In this document: positions 6,895 to 12,883 of the stretch, one piece after another
Layout of the letters: each line of letters begins with the position of its first letter
How positions within the stretch are numbered: the first letter of the stretch is position 1
Assembly: GCA_964388985.1 (NCBI GenBank)
Contig: CAYMCJ010000030.1
Location: forward strand, 1 to 12,883
DNA: 12,883 bases
Direction of reading: 5' to 3'
Source of the DNA: CAYMCJ01 sp964388985
GTDB lineage: Bacteria > Patescibacteriota > Patescibacteriia > Patescibacteriales > CAYMCJ01
Notes under the pieces: generated by a model
Seen by the model: the letters and a program-made list of their open reading frames with translations, nothing else
Database searches by the model: none
Told to the model about the DNA's origin: nothing
Position numbers and translations under genes: made by a program

Positions 6895-7776
6895 TTATTT
6901 TTTTACTTTATTCACCATTTCTTCCAATTCTTCATCACTGTAAAAATTAATTATTATCTGACCGCCTCTTTTGCTGCGTTTAATTTCTACTCTGGTGCTA
7001 AAAAATTCACGCAGAGCAAATTCCTTGTCCTTATCCCTGTAATTTATTTTAATTCGCGACTGTTTTGTACCGCCCATACGCCTGGCTTCCCGGCTGGCAT
7101 CGTTAACCGTTAAACCATTTTTGATAATTTTTTTAAATAATAACAATTGCTTGTCCTCTGAATCAATGCCCAGAAGATATTTGGCATGCCCTTCGGAAAT
7201 TTTTCCGGCTATTAAAGCCGCTTTAATTTCAGCCGGTAAATTTAAAATACGGATGGTATTAGTTACTGATGACCTGGCTCTCCCTACCCGTCTGGCCACT
7301 TCTTCCTGGCTCAAATTAAATTCATCAATTAATTTGCGGTAAGCCATAGCGGTCTCAACTGAATTTAAATCTTCTCTTTGCAAATTTTCAACTAAAGCCA
7401 TTTCAAGTTTTTTCTGCCTGTCAACGTCGCGGACAATTACCGGTACTCTTTCCAAACCTATTTTTACAGCTGCCCGTAACCGGCGCTCACCGGCGATCAA
7501 TTCATACTCGCCATTTTCTCTGCTAACAATCAAAGGCTGAATAATACCATATTCCTTGATTGATTTTTCCAATTCATTCATATTAAAATCAGAAAACTGC
7601 TGCCTTGGTTGCATGGGATTTACTTTAATCTCCGCTGGTTTAATTCTTAAAATCTTATCCTTTTCATCTTCGGAAACAACATCAACTACCACCAAATCAT
7701 CACCGGCCCGTACTTTTATTTTATTAACTTTCTGAGGTATTAAAGAATTTAATCCTCTTCCCAATCTATCACTCAT
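6895..7776 (-). CDS. parB: Chromosome-partitioning protein ParB (Spo0J family)
   Basis: A 293-residue ParB-family CTPase and DNA-binding protein that loads at parS sites, spreads as a clamp and works with ParA/Soj and SMC in chromosome segregation. The start MSDRLGRGLNSLIP is typical of chromosomal ParB. The N-terminal domain has NPMQPRQQF (53-61), the GERRLRAA nucleotide-binding box (96-103) and ENLQREDLN (130-138). A helix-turn-helix follows (about 155-178, LSQEEVARRVGRARSSVTNTIRIL). A C-terminal dimerisation region (about 240-293) is present, so the protein looks complete. No parA lies immediately upstream; the type IV secretion genes end there instead. The ATG at 7776 lies six bases after a -10 box and has no SD. 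No parS-like palindrome was seen by eye in the window. Confidence 0.93.
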   Translation of the reverse strand: MSDRLGRGLNSLIPQKVNKIKVRAGDDLVVVDVVSEDEKDKILRIKPAEIKVNPMQPRQQFSDFNMNELEKSIKEYGIIQPLIVSRENGEYELIAGERRLRAAVKIGLERVPVIVRDVDRQKKLEMALVENLQREDLNSVETAMAYRKLIDEFNLSQEEVARRVGRARSSVTNTIRILNLPAEIKAALIAGKISEGHAKYLLGIDSEDKQLLLFKKIIKNGLTVNDASREARRMGGTKQSRIKINYRDKDKEFALREFFSTRVEIKRSKRGGQIIINFYSDEELEEMVNKVKK

Positions 7777-7782
7777 AATTTT

Positions 7783-7810
7783 ATTATGTTAAAACTTACG
7801 CGTTTGTCTA
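7783..7810 (-). promoter_or_regulatory. parB promoter (leaderless)
   Basis: On the minus strand, -35 TAGACA (7805-7810), a 16-base spacer and -10 CATAAT (7783-7788) are followed by AAAATT and ATG 7776. The six-base distance again puts the transcription start at the start codon, as at 2293 and 2487. Confidence 0.6.
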
Positions 7811-7852
7811 TATTATTATTTAAAACATTTTAAATAGTTCTACTAAGTATTC

Positions 7853-8037
7853 TTGTTTGTTTATCTACGAATTACAAATCAAGTACAAATTTNNNNNNNN
7901 NNNNNNNNNNNNNNNNNNNNNNNNNNNNNNNNNNNNNNNNNNNNNNNNNNNNNNNNNNNNNNNNNNNNNNNNNNNNNNNNNNNNNNNNNNNNACAAATTT
8001 GTAATTCGTGGAGTAATAAATTTAGATAAACAGACAA
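7853..8037. repeat. Inverted repeats flanking the scaffold gap
   Basis: The outer arms are TTGTTTGTTTATCTA (7853-7867) and the reverse complement at 8023-8037 with one mismatch. The inner arms, CGAATTACAAAT (7868-7879) and 7997-8008, are exact. A 14-base stretch (8009-8022) has no partner. Both gap edges carry ACAAATTT (7885-7892 and 7993-8000). The region lies between the end of the DsbA-like gene and the parB promoter and holds no gene. A palindromic repeat or a hairpin the assembler could not cross explains the gap. Confidence 0.6.
7893..7992. other. Assembly gap (100 N)
   Basis: Exactly 100 undetermined bases, the conventional size for a gap of unknown length. The true distance may be zero or much larger, so promoter or operon distances across it should not be trusted. 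Confidence 0.98.
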
Positions 8038-8056
8038 ATTGTATTATAACATTGAT

Positions 8057-8851
8057 TTATTTAACCGAGATATCTACAATTCTTTTCAAATCCTCAAAAG
8101 AAACCTGCCCTAAAACCTCCTGGTCATTAACATATATGAACGGGATGCCGTTAATATCCAGGGCTTGAGCTTCTTCAATACTGTCCTTAACTAATCCAAT
8201 AACCTCATTGTCCCTTAAGCAATCAATAAAATACTTCTTTTCTAAACCTATTTTAACGGCTAAATCAATAAATACGTCCTCATTTAAATTATCAATATTC
8301 TCATAAAGCAAATCGTGATATTCCCAAAATTTACCCTTTTTCCAGGCGCAACGAGCGGCCACCGCAGACTTAAAAGATTCTGAATTTTGATTATTTAAAG
8401 GATAATCCTTCCAAATTACACGGATTTTATACTCACTATCCTCTAAATTATTGTAATATTGAGCCAATTCCTTTACGACCTTCTCCTGTTCTAAACAATA
8501 TCCGCATTCAAAATCCGAAAAATAAAAAATAATAACTTCTGCTTCAGGCGGACCGAAATAAGGATCATCATCGCTTACAATTGGCCCGGCTAAAATATCT
8601 CTTAAATTTGGCACCTTGGTAATAAATGGATCACCGGCATTAATATTTTTTTTAAAAAAGAATCTATAATTTTCATTGTTCCCCTCATTATTTGTTTTAT
8701 AACTATAATTTGCCTTCAAAAAAATAATAACTAGGCCTAAAAAAAATAAATTCGCTATTGATATAATAATGAAAATTTTAATTGGAAATTTTTTTTTATT
8801 AAACATAAAACCTTTGGGAAAATAATTTCTTGGCAAAAAATATTTTATCAT
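8057..8851 (-). CDS. Membrane-anchored DsbA-like thioredoxin-fold protein
   Basis: A 264-residue protein with an N-terminal TM anchor (about 24-45) and an exported thioredoxin-fold domain. The active site is FECGYC (114-119; C116 and C119), the inserted helical part has AVAARCAWKKGKFWEYHDLLYEN (163-185), and the cis-Pro loop is NGIPFIYVN (234-242, P237). This is the pattern of the DsbA / BdbD group that oxidises or isomerises disulfides outside the cytoplasm. It lies 46 bases downstream of the NTF2-like gene at the end of the secretion cluster, so it may fold secretion or pilus parts. M1 is followed by a second Met (M16) immediately before the basic-plus-hydrophobic anchor; an AAAGG lies just upstream of M16, so that start is possible. 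Oxidase versus isomerase cannot be decided. A DsbB or VKOR partner is not in the window. Confidence 0.85.
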   Translation of the reverse strand: MIKYFLPRNYFPKGFMFNKKKFPIKIFIIISIANLFFLGLVIIFLKANYSYKTNNEGNNENYRFFFKKNINAGDPFITKVPNLRDILAGPIVSDDDPYFGPPEAEVIIFYFSDFECGYCLEQEKVVKELAQYYNNLEDSEYKIRVIWKDYPLNNQNSESFKSAVAARCAWKKGKFWEYHDLLYENIDNLNEDVFIDLAVKIGLEKKYFIDCLRDNEVIGLVKDSIEEAQALDINGIPFIYVNDQEVLGQVSFEDLKRIVDISVK

Positions 8852-8897
8852 TTTATAAAAACCTATCCATTATTAAGTCAAACTTTGAAAACACCGG

Positions 8898-9524
8898 CTA
8901 TTTCCAATCAGCGCTGGCGACTTTCCAGGATTCTCTTTCCTTAACGAAAACAATTAAAATATCTTCATAATAAACAGTGGCGTTTTCTCTGGCCCCCGTA
9001 CTTTCTCTTCTTTGTGTTTTTACCAAAATTTCGGCTTGACCCACATCACTATCATATTTCTTGATTTCCTGCAAAACAGATTTGGTGGTAATCCCATAAT
9101 AAATATCGGAATAACTAATTTTCTTCCTAAGTTCTTCTATATAATCATCGGCCCAAGTCTGCATCTGGCTACTCATAAAAATTTTTAAATCAATAATATT
9201 ATCAAAATTTGAATGATTGGAATAACTGCCAAACCTTTCCGCAAATGAAGAGGCCATTCTTTTTAAATCATCTTTGTCAATATCTTCTCCGCTTACCTTT
9301 TCTTGTCCTTTAATTTCATAATTTTTGACTTCCTTTATTTTGCCGGGTAACACTTCCCTCTCCCCTTGACCAACGGGCTCTTTGGTTGTTTCTTTTTCAG
9401 CTGTTGATTGTCCGGTATTAAGCTCTGGACCGGTAAAATCATGGAAAAAAATAACATAAATAATACCTATTATTAAAATAAATCCTATTGATATTATTGA
9501 TATTCCCACTATTCTTTTGTTCAT
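8898..9524 (-). CDS. Single-pass membrane protein with NTF2/VirB8-like extracytoplasmic domain (candidate)
   Basis: A 208-residue protein. An N-terminal TM helix (about 5-27) is followed by a low-complexity, Thr/Glu/Gly-rich linker (about 31-75) and a compact domain (about 85-208). That domain starts with helices (DLKRMASSFAERFGSY and IIDLKIFMSS...) and ends with strands AEILVKTQRRES, ATVYYEDILIVFVK and SWKVASADWK. This helix-then-curved-sheet order, closing in a tryptophan-rich strand, suits the NTF2-like fold used by VirB8, a bitopic inner-membrane component of type IV secretion systems. Fold and position directly after VirB4 (15 bases) support a secretion role, but no VirB8 signature motif is recognised, so the name is an inference. 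The stop is TAG at 8898. No clear SD precedes the ATG. Confidence 0.6.
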   Translation of the reverse strand: MNKRIVGISIISIGFILIIGIIYVIFFHDFTGPELNTGQSTAEKETTKEPVGQGEREVLPGKIKEVKNYEIKGQEKVSGEDIDKDDLKRMASSFAERFGSYSNHSNFDNIIDLKIFMSSQMQTWADDYIEELRKKISYSDIYYGITTKSVLQEIKKYDSDVGQAEILVKTQRRESTGARENATVYYEDILIVFVKERESWKVASADWK

Positions 9525-9539
9525 AATTTAATTTTTTAT

Positions 9540-11438
9540 CTATAAATCATTATTTTCCTCCCCTTTTTTCATCTGTTCATCAAATTCCTTTTTAGCCTCT
9601 TCAATCTCAAGCAATTGGCGGGGATCCGAGGTAATAAGCTGGTCTTCTATATACGAGGCCACCACTTTTATAGCGGCGTGTTTGTTGCCGGCAAAAAATA
9701 TTCCTTCCCCGACACCACATTCCAATAATAAATATTTTTCCCCTTCTGTCAAAACAAAAATTTTCTGCAATAAATCTATGGCGGCCGAGGACTGTCTTAG
9801 AAGAAGCTGCAAACTTGAATTTGTTACTATTGCCTGCCCGTATGGAGAAGTTAAAAAATCATTGATATCCTGAGTAATTGTGGTCACACCTAAATAATAC
9901 TTGCGACACCTTTTAACTAAGGCGTAAATAAATTTAGAACTGTCCTCGTGCTGCATAAGCCACCAGGCTTCATCAATGACTAAAATTCTTTTTTTCATTT
10001 CCGACCGGACAATATTCCAAATATAATTTATTACTGAATATATCGCTATCGGTCTCAACTCATCCTCTAAATCTCGCACTGAAAAACAAACTAATTGGTT
10101 ATCCATCTTTACGTTAGTGGGGTGATTTAATAAGCCGGCAAAAGTTCCCTCAGTATATTTCTGCAGTCGTAAAACTAAATTAGCCCCGCCCTCCATTCCT
10201 TCTAAGATTTCAAAAAAATCTTGCATTATGGGCGGTTCAACTTTTGACAAATCAGAATCAGCCGTTATGTCTTTTTTGGCATAGGTTTCGAGCAAGGCCC
10301 TGTCAACAATTGAATCCTCTTCATGGGACAATCCCCCCAGCATTAATCTCATTAACCCCTTAACGGTAATTACTCCGCTCCTGATAATATCTTCCGGCTT
10401 AGAATCGCCACCAATAGCCCGCGGTAAATCAAAGGGATTAATTTTATTTTCACTTGACAAAGAAATATTTATATATGTCCCGCCAACAGCTTCTGATAAA
10501 TGCTTATATTCATACTCGGGATCAATTATAATAACTTCTGTACCAATCATTAATGAACGTAAAACTTCCAGTTTTATGGCATAGCTCTTACCGGCGCCGG
10601 AAGTGGCGAAAACTACTGTATTGGCATTTTGCAGACTAAAACGGTCAAATAAAATCAAACTATTATTGTGACGGTTAATCCCATATAGAATCCCATCATC
10701 GCTGGTTAACTCACTGGAAATAAAAGGAAAAGATGAGGCTATCGGACTTGAATTCATGTTAAAGGTAATATAAAGCTCATCATTGCATAACGGTATGGTT
10801 GAATTAAACCCTTGTTCTGATTGATAAAATACCTTTTTTGAATAAACCAAACGAAATCCAAAAATATTTTCAATCTGGTCGGACAAATCATCCAGTTCTT
10901 TTTTGCTATCGGCATAAATTGTAATATATAACGAAAATTGAAAAAATTTCTCCACCCCTTGGGTTAGAGCGTCCCGCAAAGCCTCTATATCCTTCAGGGC
11001 GGTTTCACGCAGGGGATCGCGAGCCGCTCCTTTTTCCGCATCATCAATTATTTGCGCTTCTAAGGCTCCTACCTTTTTCTTGAGCTGCTTTAAAATAATT
11101 GCGCTGTTTACAGGATAAAAAAACATTGATACATCAAAAGTATTATTCAAATTAGCGACCGGAGCAAACCAGCCAACGCTTATATAACGAGGGTAGTCTA
11201 TTACAAAAATGGTGCGGATATATTTTTCTCCCAACCTTAAATAACTCGGGAACACCTGAATACTGGCCGGAGAAATCAAATCCCTTATGGAAAGAATCCC
11301 CCGACGAAAAATTTTTTCATCTTCAATAATCTCTTTCGTTTGATCAATGTTTCTCTCAATACGCTCACTTTTTTGCCTGACGATTTCTTTCTTCTCCCCT
11401 TCCCTTTCCTCTTTTTCTATTTTATTTGGATTAAACAT
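9540..11438 (-). CDS. VirB4/TraC-type conjugative transfer ATPase
   Basis: A 632-residue ATPase that powers assembly and substrate transfer of type IV secretion or conjugation systems at the inner membrane. A charged, probably coiled N-terminus (1-45) leads to a strand-rich region (about 70-230). The ATPase domain contains the Walker A ATSGAGKS (278-285), IIIDPEYEY (303-311), the Walker B ILVIDEAWWL (485-494), TTITQD (519-524) and the LLRQS segment (546-550), as expected for VirB4. It is shorter at the N-terminus than classical VirB4 (about 800 residues); the missing part is carried by the TraC-like gene just upstream (11545-12228). The ATG at 11438 has no evident SD. The spacer of 106 bases to the TraC-like gene is AT-rich and holds a hairpin. 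An ATPase role is sure; whether DNA or protein is moved is not. Confidence 0.92.
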   Translation of the reverse strand: MFNPNKIEKEEREGEKKEIVRQKSERIERNIDQTKEIIEDEKIFRRGILSIRDLISPASIQVFPSYLRLGEKYIRTIFVIDYPRYISVGWFAPVANLNNTFDVSMFFYPVNSAIILKQLKKKVGALEAQIIDDAEKGAARDPLRETALKDIEALRDALTQGVEKFFQFSLYITIYADSKKELDDLSDQIENIFGFRLVYSKKVFYQSEQGFNSTIPLCNDELYITFNMNSSPIASSFPFISSELTSDDGILYGINRHNNSLILFDRFSLQNANTVVFATSGAGKSYAIKLEVLRSLMIGTEVIIIDPEYEYKHLSEAVGGTYINISLSSENKINPFDLPRAIGGDSKPEDIIRSGVITVKGLMRLMLGGLSHEEDSIVDRALLETYAKKDITADSDLSKVEPPIMQDFFEILEGMEGGANLVLRLQKYTEGTFAGLLNHPTNVKMDNQLVCFSVRDLEDELRPIAIYSVINYIWNIVRSEMKKRILVIDEAWWLMQHEDSSKFIYALVKRCRKYYLGVTTITQDINDFLTSPYGQAIVTNSSLQLLLRQSSAAIDLLQKIFVLTEGEKYLLLECGVGEGIFFAGNKHAAIKVVASYIEDQLITSDPRQLLEIEEAKKEFDEQMKKGEENNDL

Positions 11439-11471
11439 AAATTATATAAATTTCTAAATTATAATTTTTAA

Positions 11472-11490
11472 TTTCTAATAAAATTAGAAA
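11472..11490. repeat. Short hairpin between TraC-like and virB4 genes
   Basis: TTTCTAAT and ATTAGAAA pair exactly around an AAA loop. A second weaker stem, AATGAA with TTCATT, lies at 11491-11512. Both sit in the 106-base spacer. There is no T tract typical of a terminator, so an mRNA processing or translation-control role, or chance in AT-rich DNA, remain open. Confidence 0.4.
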
Positions 11491-11544
11491 AATGAAGAAT
11501 CAAAAATTCATTAGACATTATAATTTATAATTTAAAAATTTAAA

Positions 11545-12228
11545 TCATTCTCCCACTCTTAATTCATTTATATCCATTAATTTCTGATTCTTTGATGTGG
11601 CGGGATTATAAGTATTATAAAACAACTCTATTAATCCCTGGGTATCAAGCTGAACGGCGTTTAATCCGATTGATTTTAAACCGCCGATTATATGTTCTGC
11701 GCGCTGATCAACCTGGGCTTTTAATCTTAAAAATTTTTTATCTTTCATTTTAATCAACGTGGCCGGTCTAAAAGCATCCATAATACTTGAAAAAAAACTT
11801 TTATGCTTATCCGCCAATGGATTATACGGAATACATAAATAAAAACGTCTATTCATTATTTTTCCCAGCGAAATCAATTCTTCAATATATTGTATATATT
11901 CTGATGTTTGTATCTTTAAAAGCTCGTTGGTTTGTTCTTTTTCTCTTTGCCTCAATTGCTCCATATAATTATCAATATTTAATTCTCTTGACTGCGCCAC
12001 AATCTGCAAGGGATAATTAATATTATTTAAAAAACTAACATAAGCGGAAATTATGGCATTTTGCTCGTCCTCGCTTTTCAGAGCAAAATTAATACTTGAT
12101 ACCAATAATATCGCCCGCAAGGTCCCATCACGCATTATTACCGTGTTTTCTTTAAACTCGGCAATATCCAAGTACTGTTGGGTAGTTATTTTTATTCTAT
12201 TGTTTACCAGCTTATTTTTATTTGACAT
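11545..12228 (-). CDS. TraC-like (VirB4 N-terminal-like) conjugation protein
   Basis: A 227-residue protein without Walker motifs. It begins NRIKITTQQYLDIAEFKENTVIMRDGTLRAILLVSSINFALKS (10-52), followed by a helical region (54-125) and FYLCIPYNP (129-137), features I associate with the N-terminal part of VirB4/TraC proteins. Many Gram-positive and CPR secretion clusters encode this part as its own gene between PrgI and the ATPase, as here. It probably forms a complex with the VirB4 ATPase at the membrane. The combined length with the next gene (about 860) matches a classical one-piece VirB4. The stop is TGA, and the next in-frame stop lies only about nine codons further, so the frame is not a broken continuation of the ATPase gene. 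The ATG is eight bases after a TATAAT box. Confidence 0.75.
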   Translation of the reverse strand: MSNKNKLVNNRIKITTQQYLDIAEFKENTVIMRDGTLRAILLVSSINFALKSEDEQNAIISAYVSFLNNINYPLQIVAQSRELNIDNYMEQLRQREKEQTNELLKIQTSEYIQYIEELISLGKIMNRRFYLCIPYNPLADKHKSFFSSIMDAFRPATLIKMKDKKFLRLKAQVDQRAEHIIGGLKSIGLNAVQLDTQGLIELFYNTYNPATSKNQKLMDINELRVGE

Positions 12229-12236
12229 ATCATAAA

Positions 12237-12265
12237 ATTATACAAGTCTTAATTTTGATTATAAA
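12237..12265 (-). promoter_or_regulatory. Possible internal promoter before the TraC-like gene
   Basis: On the minus strand, TTTATA (12260-12265), a 17-base spacer and TATAAT (12237-12242) are followed by eight bases and ATG 12228. The leader would be about two bases. It lies in the short spacer after the PrgI stop, so the secretion genes may have a second start. AT-rich context lowers certainty. Confidence 0.4.
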
Positions 12266-12724
12266 TTAAGCATTGGAAATTTTTATTTCCTTATTATCTT
12301 CTCCGCCATACATTCCCCGCGTATCAACAATCAATGAAAGCTCTGTCAATCTTGATTTTGCAAAATATTTTTTGCGTGGTATATTAAAATTTTTTTCAAT
12401 TATTTTACTATCATCAATTTTATAATACTCATTATCAAGATAGAAACCCTTATTCCAAACGCGTAATTTCGGCTTTTTAAAAGTTTGAACAACGTTTAAT
12501 ATAAAAAAATGGAATGGGCGGCCGTTTATCTTAACAAAAGCCAATACGATTGAAATCGCCAAAACAATAAATCCGCTCGTAACGAATAGTGAAAAATCAA
12601 ATATTTTATAAAAAATCGCGATAATAATAAAGGCGGACAATACAATAATAAATTGCCTGGTGGTAACCGGTCCGATAATTTTATCTTCAACATCAATAAA
12701 TTGTGGGACTGTAAAACTCTGCAT
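12266..12724 (-). CDS. PrgI-family membrane protein of the type IV secretion cluster
   Basis: A 152-residue protein of the PrgI family, small inner-membrane proteins found next to VirB4 in conjugative systems of Gram-positive and CPR bacteria and often compared with VirB3. The N-terminus FTVPQFIDVEDKIIGPVTTRQF (4-25) is the family signature. It is followed by two TM helices (about 24-39 and 46-65) and the INGRPFHFFILNVVQTFKKPKLRVW block (66-90), also typical. The C-terminal tail (about 91-152) is charged and probably cytoplasmic. It lies 37 bases upstream of the TraC-like gene and 76 bases downstream of the partial gene at the right edge. No SD is evident before ATG 12724. Role: assembly or anchoring of the ATPase complex. 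Confidence 0.88.
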   Translation of the reverse strand: MQSFTVPQFIDVEDKIIGPVTTRQFIIVLSAFIIIAIFYKIFDFSLFVTSGFIVLAISIVLAFVKINGRPFHFFILNVVQTFKKPKLRVWNKGFYLDNEYYKIDDSKIIEKNFNIPRKKYFAKSRLTELSLIVDTRGMYGGEDNKEIKISNA

Positions 12725-12800
12725 TGATTTTATGATTAATAATTATATAATTTAAATTCCAAAACGAAAGATAAACACGTAAATCCTAATCCCAATCTTA

Positions 12801-12883
12801 CTAAAAACGTAAATTTTTATTCATATCCATAATGGCATTAAATTCCTCAACCGACAAATAATCCTGTTTGGCTATTTTTCTGT
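12801..12883 (-). CDS. 3' end of an unidentified gene, cut by window edge
   Basis: A minus-strand frame open to the window edge gives a C-terminal tail, RKIAKQDYLSVEEFNAIMDM then NKNLRF, ending in TAG at 12801. The other two minus frames are closed in this stretch. It is hydrophilic and helix-prone. In clusters of this kind the gene before PrgI is often a pilin or another secretion component, but nothing in these 26 residues identifies it. Confidence 0.5.
   Translation of the reverse strand, partial: RKIAKQDYLSVEEFNAIMDMNKNLRF

Noticed and set aside
7121..7342. Plus-strand 73-codon frame
   Set aside because: Antisense to the ParB DNA-binding region; no support.
7857..8168. Plus-strand open frame across the N run
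   Set aside because: It is open only because the N bases cannot contain stops; its 3' half is antisense to the DsbA-like gene.
9682..9873. Plus-strand 63-codon frame
   Set aside because: Antisense to conserved VirB4 ATPase sequence.
11787..12235. Two plus-strand frames (11787-12020 and 12053-12235)
   Set aside because: Both are antisense to the TraC-like gene and lack initiation signals.

Overview
The window reads like a chromosomal segment of an AT-rich, small-genome bacterium, most likely a member of the Candidate Phyla Radiation (Patescibacteria). The pointers are the PrgI / TraC-like / VirB4 gene order, two large membrane proteins that join a GT-C-type hydrophobic part to C-terminal TPRs, very AT-rich spacers, and several genes with no Shine-Dalgarno (SD) sequence. 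UGA ends several reading frames normally, so the standard bacterial code (table 11) fits. A 100-base run of N at 7893-7992 shows that this is a scaffolded draft assembly. The lineage is an inference from gene content; no rRNA gene is present to confirm it.

Layout, left to right. (1) 1-2293, minus strand: a GT4 glycosyltransferase followed by a truD-type tRNA pseudouridine synthase cut by the window edge. The spacer between them is filled by a roughly 160-bp imperfect palindrome. (2) 2487-6484, plus strand: two multi-membrane proteins with C-terminal TPRs. The second is a clear relative of the TMTC/GT105 protein O-mannosyltransferases; the first is a probable GT-C enzyme. With the GT4 enzyme they suggest a cell-surface glycosylation locus. 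(3) 6478-6891, minus strand: an apparently undescribed transcription unit with a TTGACA promoter, two very short membrane-protein genes (46 and 56 codons) joined by an ATGA overlap and each preceded by a strong SD, and an intrinsic terminator. (4) 6895-7776, minus strand: parB, with no parA beside it. (5) A scaffold gap flanked by inverted repeats. (6) 8057-12883, minus strand: a type IV secretion / conjugation-like cluster, in transcription order an unidentified gene (only its 3' end is present), PrgI, a TraC-like protein, VirB4 ATPase, a membrane-anchored NTF2/VirB8-like candidate, and a membrane-anchored DsbA-like thioredoxin.

Functionally, the right half is an envelope-spanning DNA or protein transfer machine with its ATPase and a probable disulfide-handling partner, next to a chromosome-partition gene. 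The left half is concerned with modifying exported proteins or glycans. The most notable points are the small-protein operon at 6514-6821, the consistent -10 box / 6 nt / ATG spacing at three genes (predicted leaderless mRNAs), and the palindrome at 937-1097 that abuts the truD start codon.
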